Under the pieces are notes generated by a model. That model saw only the letters and a list, made by a program, of their open reading frames with translations, was not told where the DNA came from and ran no database searches. From Bradyrhizobium lupini (GTDB lineage: Bacteria > Pseudomonadota > Alphaproteobacteria > Rhizobiales > Xanthobacteraceae): DNA of 64,000 nt. A program made the translations under genes and the position numbers. Positions 55,109-62,747 of the stretch are shown here, one piece after another; within the stretch, counting starts at the first letter, position 1; each line of letters opens with the position of its first letter. The stretch is from assembly GCF_040939785.1 (NCBI RefSeq), contig NZ_CP162553.1, forward strand, positions 1,674,001 to 1,738,000, written 5' to 3'.

Positions 55109-56167
55109 ATGGAGGTCAATTCCGACAAGTTGAATGCCTTTATGGGCAAGATGGTCACCGAATTCGGGGCGGCGATGAATGCGTCGCTGGTCCTGCTCGG
55201 GGACAAGCTCGGTCTCTACCGTACCCTTGCCGCCAAGGGACCGATGAACTCGTCCGAGCTCGCAAGCGCCACCGGGACGGCGGAGCGCTACGTCCGCGAA
55301 TGGCTCGCGAGTCAGGCGGCGTCCGGCTACATCGAATACGATTCCGCTTCGGCAAAATTCTCGATGCTACCGGAGCAGGCGATGGCGCTTGCCGATGAGG
55401 ACAGTCCGGTGTTCCTCGGCGCGTTCGGCAATGTCATTGCCTCGGCGTTTCTCGACGAGCCGAAGATCTCGGACGCATTCAAATCCGGCAAGGGCGTCGG
55501 CTGGAACCGGCGCAGCGAGTGCCTGTTCTGCGGCACCGCCCGCTTCTTCCGGACCGGGTACATGCATCATCTGGTGCAGGAATGGCTGCCCGCGCTCGAC
55601 GGCGTCGTGGACAAGCTGAAGCGCGGCGCCAAGGTCGCCGATGTCGGCTGCGGGCACGGCGTCTCGACACGGCTGATGGCGGAAGCCTTCCCGAACTCCC
55701 GCTTCTACGGCTTCGACTATCACGAGGGTTCGATCGAGGCCGCGCGAAAGGCGGCCACCGAAGCCGGATTGGGCGACCGGGTCAGCTTCGCTGTTCATTC
55801 CGCCAAGACCTATCCGGCCGAGGGCTATGATCTCGTCTGCTTCTTCGATTGCCTGCATGACATGGGCGATCCCGTCGGCGCCATCGGCCACGTGCGCGAG
55901 ACCATGGCAAAGGACGGCACCTGCATGCTGGTCGAGCCGTTCGCAGGCGACCGCCTCGAGGACAATCTCAACCCGGTCGGGCGGGTCTATTATGCGGCGT
56001 CGACCATGATCTGCACGCCGGCCTCGCTCGACCAGGAGGTGGGCCTCGCACTGGGCGCGCAAGCGGGCGAGGCAAGGCTGCGCAAGGTCGCGCAAGAGGG
56101 CGGACTGACGCGCTTCCGCCGCGCCGCTGAAACGCCCTTCAATCTGATTCTGGAGGCGCGGATCTGA
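55109..56167 (+). CDS. class I SAM-dependent methyltransferase with N-terminal winged helix
   Basis: 352 aa from the ATG at 55109 with GGAGG 5 nt upstream; the frame is open to 55049. Residues about 1-95 form a winged-helix dimerisation domain (LVLLGDKLGLYRTLAAKGPM, SSELASATGTAERYVREWLA). A Rossmann methyltransferase domain follows: AKVADVGCGHGVSTRLMAEA (SAM site), FYGFDYHEGSIEAARKAA, YDLVCFFDCLHDMGDPV. It resembles O-methyltransferase-like or rRNA/small-molecule methyltransferases of unknown substrate. Monocistronic, about 165 bp downstream of a divergently transcribed gene. Confidence 0.85.
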   Translation: MEVNSDKLNAFMGKMVTEFGAAMNASLVLLGDKLGLYRTLAAKGPMNSSELASATGTAERYVREWLASQAASGYIEYDSASAKFSMLPEQAMALADEDSPVFLGAFGNVIASAFLDEPKISDAFKSGKGVGWNRRSECLFCGTARFFRTGYMHHLVQEWLPALDGVVDKLKRGAKVADVGCGHGVSTRLMAEAFPNSRFYGFDYHEGSIEAARKAATEAGLGDRVSFAVHSAKTYPAEGYDLVCFFDCLHDMGDPVGAIGHVRETMAKDGTCMLVEPFAGDRLEDNLNPVGRVYYAASTMICTPASLDQEVGLALGAQAGEARLRKVAQEGGLTRFRRAAETPFNLILEARI

Positions 56168-56289
56168 TCTTCCGATTCCGGCGCGTGGCCGCGGCATATG
56201 CCATGCCGATGCTGCAGCCACGCCCGGCGCCGACACCCTCCTCGCTCGCGCCGCGACATAAGCTGGCGATCGGACAAGGCGACGCGAGT

Positions 56290-56953
56290 CCGTCATGACG
56301 GGAGGACGACGAAGCCGCTCTCCATGAATTTGCGATGGCGCTGAATGGGGGCCGTGGATCATCGGAGGTGCCTGGCTGTCCGTTGGCGGACAAGGGTCGA
56401 CCTGCTCTATCGCAACGCCGACGCTGTCGAAGTCATCATGGAATCCTGTCGGGCCGGCATCATCACCATGGACTACCAACCCGGCCATCCACACGGCTTC
56501 TGCTCGGCGATCTGGATGGGCGAGATCGCATTGCCAACCACTGCGCGATCCGCAAGACCTGATCAACCGGTTGAAATCGATCGCGCTGCCCTACCCGCAA
56601 CCGTTGCGGGATGCCCTGATCCGGCGCTTCCAGTGGGAAATCCTCTTCGGCATCGAGAATGCGGAGCTTGCGGCCGCACGTAACGAGCAGACCCATATCG
56701 CCGGATGCGTCTACCGGTCGCTGGCCTGCGTTGCGCAGATCGTGTTCGCACTGAATTAGCGCTATCTCATCAACGAGAAGGGTGCGCTATGGAAGCAGCG
56801 CGGTTACCGCTGACAATTCCGCATCTGGACGAGCAGGCGACGGAGATCTGGCGACTGATCGGCAATGGCGCTTTGGCGACCGCCTGCGACGTCTTGCGTC
56901 AGATCGACCGGCAATTGAAGGCGCTGACGCGGTCCAGCGAGCAGCAGCCGTGA
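56290..56953 (+). pseudogene. degenerate nucleotidyltransferase/DUF4037 gene
   Basis: Three frames together spell a DUF4037 protein: RVDLLYRNADAVEVIMESCR and DYQPGHPHGFCSAIWMGEIA (frame of 56345), then LRDPQDLINRLKSIALPYPQ and NAELAAARNEQTHIAGCVYR (frame of 56571), then MEAARLPLTIPHLDEQATEI (frame of 56789). The breaks are an apparent 2-base deletion near 56535, an in-frame TAG at 56757-56759 (ALN-stop-RYLINEK) and a one-base deletion near 56788. The N-terminal nucleotidyltransferase motif cannot be found upstream. Three independent lesions make this a genuine pseudogene, unlike single-indel cases elsewhere in the window. Confidence 0.75.
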
Positions 56954-56957
56954 TCTG

Positions 56958-57590
56958 CTACGCCGTCCTGTCCACCGAGGACGATGTATCCGACGGCGGA
57001 TATTTGGTCACGGGCACCACGAAGGACTTGTTGCGGACCTGGTAGATGATCTTGCCATTCTGCCCGTCGTCGGTCGCAATCTGCGCCTGGCCGAACATGA
57101 TGACGTTCTTGTAGACGGTGCCGGTGCCCTGACGGGTGACGCCATCTGTGGTGACGCTGACCTGCGCTTCGTTGCCGTTGACAGCGAGCACCCTGAAGCT
57201 CGCGCTCTTGCCATTGTCACTGGAATAGCCGCCCCAGCTTCCCATCAGGCGGCTGTCGGAGGCCGGCGGCGCCTGCTTCTCGAGAGTCGCGGTCTGCTTG
57301 CCCGCGCCTGCAGATGACAACAGCACCAGACTCTTGCCGTCCTTGGTGCCGACCGTGACCGTGCCGAAGGTGAGAAGCGAACCGGCGACCTCGCCAAAGC
57401 CGCGCTCGGTGCGCCCGTTATGGGTGTACTCGACTTGCGCCCGGGCCCCGCGGATGTTCACGACCTTGAAGCTGACGGGCTGGTTGTTGCCAGCCCAATT
57501 GCCCTTCCACTCACCGAGCAGGGAGCTCTGGTGATACACTCGCTCGAGAGCGGGAGAAATCTGGCTGGTGCTCGAGGTGACGATGGCCAT
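56958..57590 (-). CDS. two-repeat hypothetical protein
   Basis: 210 aa, no signal peptide. It contains an internal duplication: LLGEWKGNWAGNNQPVSFKV with GRTERGFGEVAGSLLTFGTV, and later LMGSWGGYSSDNGKSASFRV with GVTRQGTGTVYKNVIMFGQA. Each is a roughly 75-residue beta-rich module of the 'G.W.G......v.f.v..v.g..a.v....G' type. I recall similar two-module proteins annotated as hypothetical in Bradyrhizobium. Possibly exported by a non-classical route because it begins MAIVTSSTSQISPALE. Function unknown. Confidence 0.72.
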   Translation of the reverse strand: MAIVTSSTSQISPALERVYHQSSLLGEWKGNWAGNNQPVSFKVVNIRGARAQVEYTHNGRTERGFGEVAGSLLTFGTVTVGTKDGKSLVLLSSAGAGKQTATLEKQAPPASDSRLMGSWGGYSSDNGKSASFRVLAVNGNEAQVSVTTDGVTRQGTGTVYKNVIMFGQAQIATDDGQNGKIIYQVRNKSFVVPVTKYPPSDTSSSVDRTA

Positions 57591-57765
57591 TGGGTTGCTC
57601 GGCGGATGTGTCTGACAGGCCCGCTTCTTTCGCGCCCCGACAGCAACGTCAGAACCTTATCCGGAAACAAATGAAAGCAGCCGATTAGGGCCACGCAACG
57701 GTAAACGCATGGTTAAAATTCCATCGCCGGCAAATAGGGCAAAAGGTCTCGTCCGGTGGCCGCGC

Positions 57766-58650
57766 TCAGCGACCCCAGCGGTCCGACCAGATCTTCTCGC
57801 CGATCATGCAGTTCACACGCGGCTCCTTGTCCTTCTCCGCAACCCGCATCACGGGACGCTCCGGCATACGGCCCGCAACCTCCATCAAGAGCTTGGTGCG
57901 GATGGCTTCCTTGAACTTATCGCGGTCCTTGATCGTGATGACGAAGGAACCGGGGCCGCCGATGACGCAATCCTCATAGTAGAAATCGAGATTGTCGATA
58001 TCCATAGTCGAGTAGGAGGGTTCCTTGACCATGATCGGCAGGCCGTTGATGACGATACCCTTCTCGATCGCTGCGTCGCGCGCAATCGTGACCGGAGTGC
58101 CATTGTTGTTGGGACCGTCGCCGGAAATGTCGATCACGCGGCGCAAGCCCCGATAGGGATCCTCGTCGAACAGCGGCATCGCGAAACTGATCGCGCCGGA
58201 GATCGAGGTGCGCGAGGCACGCCGGATCGGCGTCTTCAGGATTTCGGCGGCGACGGCATCGGCGGTCTCCGGTCCGTCGACCAGCCGCCACGGAATGATG
58301 ATCTTCTGGTCGGTCGAAGCGGCCCACTCGAAATAGGTCACCGCGATCCGGCCGTTCGGGCCCAGCTTCAGCGCCTGCAGGAATTCCTTCGACTGGATCG
58401 CCTGCGCATAGCCTTCACGCTGGACCGCGAGCTCGTCCATGTCCATGGAGTAGGAGACGTCGACGGCGAGGATCAGCTCGACATCGACCGTCTGCGCGTC
58501 TCTGTCGGCTGCTTGCCGCTGCGGCTGATTTTTGAGTAGCGCCAGTCTGGGCGACTCAAACTTGGGTCCTGGTGCCGCGATGCCCGCGACGTCCCCTCCG
58601 GCGAACATGCCGGTCACCAGCACAGCCCCGATCGAGAACAGCAAGCGCAT
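57766..58650 (-). CDS. secreted DUF1194 (von Willebrand A-like) protein
   Basis: 294 aa with a signal peptide (LFSIGAVLVTGMFAGGDVA) and GGGAGG-type Shine-Dalgarno (GGGAGG, 6 nt). The vWA-like domain begins VDVELILAVDVSYSMDMDEL, with an intact MIDAS DxSxS, and continues RIAVTYFEWAASTDQKIIIP, RTSISGAISFAMPLFDE, RVIDISGDGPNNNGTPVTIA. This corresponds to DUF1194, common in Rhizobiales, with divalent-metal-dependent ligand binding expected but no known partner. Cys residues near the C-terminus (EDCVIGG, VNCMIGE) may form a disulfide. Confidence 0.88.
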   Translation of the reverse strand: MRLLFSIGAVLVTGMFAGGDVAGIAAPGPKFESPRLALLKNQPQRQAADRDAQTVDVELILAVDVSYSMDMDELAVQREGYAQAIQSKEFLQALKLGPNGRIAVTYFEWAASTDQKIIIPWRLVDGPETADAVAAEILKTPIRRASRTSISGAISFAMPLFDEDPYRGLRRVIDISGDGPNNNGTPVTIARDAAIEKGIVINGLPIMVKEPSYSTMDIDNLDFYYEDCVIGGPGSFVITIKDRDKFKEAIRTKLLMEVAGRMPERPVMRVAEKDKEPRVNCMIGEKIWSDRWGR

Positions 58651-58942
58651 CGCAGCCTCCCGTCGTATGACCTGATGGTGACATGCAATCGCCTTGCCGC
58701 AAAGTCCGAAGATCGCTCGCGCTTCACATTCCGGTTAGGCATTTGCCAGTTAGGCATTTGCAGGCGGAATTGCGAAGCAGTACGCAAAGCGGCCGCGATG
58801 TTGCCGCGCTCGCGCCGCTGGACTGCGCGATCGCTGGCGCCGGCATGCCGTCATGTGCGGTCCGCTCCCGGACTGACGGGCCACTGGACAGCGCACCTCG
58901 CCCACTTGTCCGGCGCGATTTCCATGTTAGGCTGGCCGGACA

Positions 58943-59013
58943 GATGGGGATGGAGTCCCCCGACAACCGCCCGGCGGCCTGTGACCGTAGTGGGCTGATG
59001 ACTCCTGCTTGAG
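58943..59013 (+). promoter_or_regulatory. fluoride riboswitch (crcB motif)
   Basis: The segment GGGGATGGAGTCCCCC (58946-58961), ACAACCGCCC (58963-58972), a variable loop and GGGCTGATGACTCCTGCTT (58992-59010) matches the fluoride-riboswitch consensus as I recall it from Thermotoga petrophila (GGGCGAUGAGGCCCGCCC, AAACUGCCC, GGGCUGAUGGCCUCUACU). P1/P2 pairing GGGG/CCCC, the pairing between CCGCCC and GGGC, and the pseudoknot-type complementarity of GGAGT with ACTCC are all visible. An intrinsic terminator follows at 59060, then an operon with two crcB genes, which is the expected context. Fluoride should stabilise the aptamer and allow read-through. Confidence 0.88.
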
Positions 59014-59059
59014 GAGAGGCAATTTCTAGGCCTCTGCCTTCGGCGGGAGCATGGACAAA

Positions 59060-59081
59060 CCCGCCGCCGGCGGGTTTTTTG
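59060..59081 (+). terminator. intrinsic terminator acting as riboswitch expression platform
   Basis: CCCGCC - GCC - GGCGGG followed by six T (59075-59080), about 50 nt after the aptamer. Between them is a further stem AGAGGC/GCCTCT (59015-59035) and a Gly-rich segment that could compete with the terminator. It lies ahead of the true MFS start at 59141, so termination here would switch off the whole fluoride operon. Confidence 0.85.
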
Positions 59082-59140
59082 TTGCCTGGATGAAGGCCGA
59101 GGAGAGGTCAAGCAGAGGCCGAGGAGAAGTCCTGGACGTG

Positions 59141-60349
59141 ATGACGACAACACCGAATGCTGCGCGTGCGGGGCTGCCCAGGGGGATCTGGGTGCTCGGT
59201 TTCGTCTCGATGCTGATGGACGTCTCTTCCGAGATGATCCACGCGCTGCTGCCGGTCTATCTCGTCACCGTGCTCGGCGCCTCCACGCTCACCGTCGGCT
59301 TCATCGAGGGCATTGCCGAGGCGACCGCCTCGATCACGAAGATCTTCTCCGGCGCGTTGTCCGACTGGCTCGGTCGGCGCAAATTGCTCGCTGCGCTCGG
59401 CTACGGGCTGGCCGCGCTGACAAAACCGCTGTTCCCGCTTGCCCCCAGCGTCGAATGGCTGGTTGCCGCGCGCTTCATCGATCGCGTCGGCAAGGGCATT
59501 CGCGGCGCGCCGCGCGATGCGCTGATCGCCGATATAGCACCTATCGGTCTGCGCGGCGCGAGCTTCGGCCTGCGGCAGTCGCTCGACACCATCGGTGCGT
59601 TCGTCGGGCCGCTGATGGCGATCGGCCTGATGTGGTGGACGGCGGACAATTTTACGATGGTGTTCTGGGTGGCCGTGCTGCCGGGCTTCCTGTCGTTCGG
59701 ACTGATCGCGTTCGCGGTGAGCGAGCCGGAGCCGGACCCCGGCCGGGAGCCGTCAAGGAATCCGCTGAATACCGCTGCGATGCGCCAGCTCGGGTCCGTG
59801 TACTGGCGCGTGGTCGCGGTTGGCGCCGTGTTCACGCTGGCACGTTTCAGCGAGGCCTTCCTGATCCTGCGTGCGCAGAATATCGGGCTCAATGCGATGT
59901 GGGTGCCGGCCGTGCTGGTGCTGATGAACATCGTCTATGCGTTGTCGGCCTATCCGGCCGGCGTGCTCTCGGACCGGATCAACCGCACCGGCCTGCTCGC
60001 GCTCGGCCTCGTCTTCCTCGCCGGCGCCGATCTCGCGCTCGCGCTGCTGCCAAACCTTGGCGGCCTCGCCCTCGGCGTCGTGCTGTGGGGACTGCATATG
60101 GGATTGACGCAAGGCCTGCTCTCGGCCCTCGTCGCCGACGCAGCGCCACCGAGCTTGCGCGGCACCGCGTTCGGCTATTTCAACCTGTTCACCGGCCTTG
60201 CCTTGCTGGCCGCAAGCGTGATCGCCGGCGCCTTGTGGGATGCCTATGGTCCGGCCGGCACGTTCCTGGCGGGGCTCGGCTTCGCGCTGGTCGCGCTCAT
60301 GGGACTATTTGCCGTCGGCAACGGGCTGGCAACGGAGGAGAAACGATGA
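59141..60349 (+). CDS. MFS transporter, first gene of the fluoride-responsive operon
   Basis: 402 aa from the ATG at 59141. The frame is open to 59051, but that stretch is the riboswitch terminator, so the upstream ATG is excluded. Twelve hydrophobic segments; N-terminal MDVSSEMIHALLPVYLVTVL, loop 2-3 motif GALSDWLGRRKLLAALGYGL, FIDRVGKGIRGAPRDALIAD (an extended loop 4-5 motif) and second-half GVLSDRINRTGLLALGLV. It resembles uncharacterised MFS exporters found near stress genes. The riboswitch and the two crcB genes downstream suggest a role in fluoride or weak-acid resistance, but that is inference from context. It ends 16 bp before crcB. Confidence 0.88.
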   Translation: MTTTPNAARAGLPRGIWVLGFVSMLMDVSSEMIHALLPVYLVTVLGASTLTVGFIEGIAEATASITKIFSGALSDWLGRRKLLAALGYGLAALTKPLFPLAPSVEWLVAARFIDRVGKGIRGAPRDALIADIAPIGLRGASFGLRQSLDTIGAFVGPLMAIGLMWWTADNFTMVFWVAVLPGFLSFGLIAFAVSEPEPDPGREPSRNPLNTAAMRQLGSVYWRVVAVGAVFTLARFSEAFLILRAQNIGLNAMWVPAVLVLMNIVYALSAYPAGVLSDRINRTGLLALGLVFLAGADLALALLPNLGGLALGVVLWGLHMGLTQGLLSALVADAAPPSLRGTAFGYFNLFTGLALLAASVIAGALWDAYGPAGTFLAGLGFALVALMGLFAVGNGLATEEKR

Positions 60350-60365
60350 CGGGGGGCTGTTCGCC

Positions 60366-60755
60366 GTGCTGAGCGGAGTGCTTGCGATTATGATCGGCAG
60401 CGTGCTGGGCGGCTGTGCGCGCTATTTCATCTCCGGCGCGATCGCGCGGCGGCTGGGCGAGACGTTTCCGTGGGGCACCGTGACCGTCAACGTCACCGGC
60501 GCCTTCCTGATCGGCATTTTTGGCGCATTGGCGACCCATCCCGGCTCGGTCTTCGCCGCGCCCGATCCATGGCTGTTCGCGGTCACCGGCTTTCTTGGCT
60601 GCTACACCACGGTGTCCTCGTTCAGCCTGCAAACGCTGACGCTGGCGCGCAACGGCGAGGCGATGCACGCGCTCGGGAATCTCGCGGTCTCGGTCGTGCT
60701 CTGCCTCGCGGCCGTCAGTTGCGGCTTCCTCCTCGCGGACACTCTGGGAGGCTAG
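60366..60755 (+). CDS. crcB: CrcB/Fluc fluoride channel subunit, first copy
   Basis: 129 aa, start taken at the GTG at 60366 (GGGGGG about 9 nt upstream; GTG 60378 or ATG 60390 also possible). Fluc signatures: GSVLGGCARYFISGAI (GG...ARY), GTVTVNVTGAFLIGIFGALA (Asn of the NxxG pore motif), GFLGCYTTVSSFSLQT (Phe-box and TM3 break). Four hydrophobic helices. Together with the next gene it probably makes a heterodimeric dual-topology channel that expels fluoride. Its N-terminus and the MFS stop are 16 bp apart. Confidence 0.92.
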   Translation: MLSGVLAIMIGSVLGGCARYFISGAIARRLGETFPWGTVTVNVTGAFLIGIFGALATHPGSVFAAPDPWLFAVTGFLGCYTTVSSFSLQTLTLARNGEAMHALGNLAVSVVLCLAAVSCGFLLADTLGG

Positions 60756-60761
60756 AGGCAG

Positions 60762-61190
60762 ATGAAGTCCCCCTCCTCTGCCGATCGCTGGCGCACCGCG
60801 ACGCTCTATGCCTGGATTGCCGCCGGCAGCATGGTCGGCGGGCTAACGCGCTATCTGGTCGGGCTCGCGCTCGACACCGGCTCCGGCTTCCCGGTCGCGA
60901 CGCTGTTCATCAACGCCACCGGCTCACTAGTCATCGGCTTCTACGCGACGCTGACCGGGCCCGACGGCCGCCTGCTGGCGCGGCCCGAGCACCGGCAGTT
61001 CGTCATGACCGGGTTCTGCGGCGGCTACACGACCTTTTCAACCTTCAGCCTGGAGACCTTCCGCCTGTTCCACGGCGGCATGAAATATACGGCGCTCGCC
61101 TATATCGCGGCATCCGTCATCTGCTGGCTGGTGTCGGTATGGGCAGGCCACATGATAGCCAGCGGCACCAACCGCTTGCGAAGGAGCTGA
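60762..61190 (+). CDS. crcB: CrcB/Fluc fluoride channel subunit, second copy
   Basis: 142 aa, ATG at 60762, 6 bp after the first crcB. Motifs GSMVGGLTRYLVGLAL, VATLFINATGSLVIGF (NxxG), GFCGGYTTFSTFSLETFRLF, all canonical. The N-terminal extension (MKSPSSADRWRTATLYAW) is basic and may set an opposite membrane orientation to the first subunit. Paired adjacent crcB genes are known to form obligate heterodimers; alternatively each could be a homodimer. Confidence 0.94.
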   Translation: MKSPSSADRWRTATLYAWIAAGSMVGGLTRYLVGLALDTGSGFPVATLFINATGSLVIGFYATLTGPDGRLLARPEHRQFVMTGFCGGYTTFSTFSLETFRLFHGGMKYTALAYIAASVICWLVSVWAGHMIASGTNRLRRS

Positions 61191-61192
61191 CC

Positions 61193-61534
61193 ATGCAAAT
61201 CCTTAATCAGGCAGTTTCGCTCCGGATCTTCCTTGGCGAGAACGACCAATTCGACGGCAAGCCGCTCTATGAAGCGATCGTGATGACGGCGCGCGAGCGG
61301 CATCTGGCCGGCGCCACCGTGCTGCGCGGCCCGATGGGCTTCGGCAAGTCCAGCCGGCTCCACACTTCCAAGATTCTGCGGCTCTCGGAAGACTTGCCGT
61401 TGCTGATCGAGATCGTCGACAGCGAGGACAACATCAATGCATTCCTGCCCATCCTGGATGGCATGATGTCGAGCGGCCTGATCACCTTGGAGAAGGTGCA
61501 GGTCCTGCAATATGGTGAGAAGGCCGCGCGCTGA
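61193..61534 (+). CDS. DUF190 (PII-like) protein of the fluoride operon
   Basis: 113 aa from the ATG at 61193 with GGAG 7 nt upstream, 2 bp after the second crcB. Sequence ILNQAVSLRIFLGENDQFDG, KPLYEAIVMTARERHLAGAT, VLRGPMGFGKSSRLHTSKIL, DLPLLIEIVDSEDNINAFLP. This is the DUF190 pattern, which I recall has a PII-like ferredoxin fold and frequently accompanies crcB. It may be a small regulator of the channel. The 'GFGKSS' segment is not a P-loop in this family but a conserved turn. Confidence 0.9.
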   Translation: MQILNQAVSLRIFLGENDQFDGKPLYEAIVMTARERHLAGATVLRGPMGFGKSSRLHTSKILRLSEDLPLLIEIVDSEDNINAFLPILDGMMSSGLITLEKVQVLQYGEKAAR

Positions 61535-61577
61535 GCGCGCCGGCAGGAACCCGAGCCCGCCATATCCGGGAGGCGGA

Positions 61578-61883
61578 ATGAACGATACCGTTGCCAAACC
61601 GAAAACCAGGACGAAGACCAAGGTCGAGCGGCCGAAGCTGCATAAGGTCATCCTGATCAACGACGACTTTACGCCCCGCGAATTCGTCACGATGATCCTC
61701 AAGGCCGAGTTCCGCATGACCGAGGATCAGGCCTACAAGGTGATGATCACCGCCCACAAGCTCGGCGCCTGCGTCGTCGCGGTCTTCACCAAGGACGTCG
61801 CCGAGACCAAGGCTACCCGCGCAACGGATGCCGGCCGCACCAAGGGCTATCCCCTGCTGTTCACCACGGAGCCGGAGGAATAG
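61578..61883 (+). CDS. clpS: ClpS-family ATP-dependent Clp protease adaptor
   Basis: 101 aa from the ATG at 61578, behind GGGAGGCGGA; the frame is open to 61512. After a basic unstructured N-terminus (KPKTRTKTKVERPKLHKVIL) the core has ILINDDFTPREFVTMILKAE, FRMTEDQAYKVMITAHKLGA and CVVAVFTKDVAETKATRATD, with the hallmark NDD(F/Y)TP and His of the N-degron pocket. It delivers N-end-rule substrates to ClpAP. The C-terminus GYPLLFTTEPEE fits the family. Alphaproteobacteria often have two ClpS paralogues; this could be either. It follows the fluoride operon by 43 bp but has its own start signal. Confidence 0.93.
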   Translation: MNDTVAKPKTRTKTKVERPKLHKVILINDDFTPREFVTMILKAEFRMTEDQAYKVMITAHKLGACVVAVFTKDVAETKATRATDAGRTKGYPLLFTTEPEE

Positions 61884-62061
61884 TGCACCGGTCCGGCTTT
61901 GGTGCTTTTGCGCCCGCTTTCGATTTCGGCGCCGAATCTGCTCTGCCGAATAGTGTATCTATTGGCTGTCAACAGGCGCATGCTGAGCCATCACCGGCTC
62001 ATCACGGCATCCATCGGTGACTGAGAGAGTCTTTGCGCTCCCGCCCAATGCGGAGCGTCCT

Positions 62062-62256
62062 ATGCAAGACACCACCAAGCGCACCATCCCTCTGAGCAAT
62101 CGCCTTGCCCAATTGGCAGCCGAGGCTCGCCGTCGCGCAGAGATTGCCCCGCCCGGCGTTCAGCGGGAATCGCTGCTCAAGGCGGCGCGATTGAGTGAAA
62201 CGGCCTCGCACATTCATGATTGGATAAGCCTGCCTGGCCCCAAAACCCCGAGGTAA
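62062..62256 (+). CDS. small conserved hypothetical protein (rhizobial AxxRR...ETASH type)
   Basis: 64 aa from the ATG at 62062, GGAG 7-8 nt upstream; an in-frame GTG at 62017 is less likely. Sequence IPLSNRLAQLAAEARRRAEI, APPGVQRESLLKAARLSETA, SHIHDWISLPG. It is a short two-helix protein of a pattern I recall as widespread in Bradyrhizobium ('LPPG.eRe.LLrkARQaEtASH...WLsSPGL'). Function unknown. Confidence 0.72.
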   Translation: MQDTTKRTIPLSNRLAQLAAEARRRAEIAPPGVQRESLLKAARLSETASHIHDWISLPGPKTPR

Positions 62257-62434
62257 TGGCAAGCAAACCTTGTCGACCGCCTGTTCACGTCGAGCGACGA
62301 TCCGGGCCAAGGGCGGCATCCGCCTTCAAATCGCACTTCAAATATAAGTTGTATGAAATGAACTATATTTCATTTTGGTTGTTATAACAGCGTCCCCAAA
62401 CGAAACGGGGCGGTCAACAGCCAAAGCAGCCCAA

Positions 62435-62686
62435 ATGATGAAATCTCTTGTCGCGTTCGCGATGTTCGCGCTCCTCGGAGTGTCCGTAATGGTGCTGCCC
62501 GGTTTTGCTCCGCAAGTAAAAGCGCGCGAAACCGTTGCTTTGGCGAAGGCGGACCGGCTGGCGAGCCTTCCGGTGGCGCGGAATTGCCTGGGCCAGGTCT
62601 GGCCGGACTTCGAAGCATCGTGTCTGCGCCGGGGTGAATCCGATGTCAGGGTTCATGAAGCTCGTTTGGTGACGGCTCGCCGCTAG
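62435..62686 (+). CDS. small secreted Cys-containing hypothetical protein
   Basis: About 83 aa from tandem ATGs at 62435/62438 (MMKSLVAFAMFALLGVSVMV), a signal peptide cleaved near VKA. The mature part contains ARNCLGQVWPDFEASCLRRG; the C.xQ.WP....SC pair is a pattern I recall from tiny periplasmic proteins in rhizobia, probably a disulfide. No Shine-Dalgarno of note. Function unknown. It lies 60 bp ahead of the kinase gene, same strand, possibly cotranscribed. Confidence 0.65.
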   Translation: MMKSLVAFAMFALLGVSVMVLPGFAPQVKARETVALAKADRLASLPVARNCLGQVWPDFEASCLRRGESDVRVHEARLVTARR

Positions 62687-62747
62687 ACCAACCATCGCAA
62701 AGCGCCGGCCGAGCTTGTCGGATGATCCAGGAAAGTGTCGTGCACAG

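Noticed and set aside
59051..59140. Upstream ATG at 59051 as the start of the fluoride-operon MFS gene
   Set aside because: These codons span the intrinsic terminator of the riboswitch; translating it would abolish the regulatory structure, and the residues are not MFS-like.
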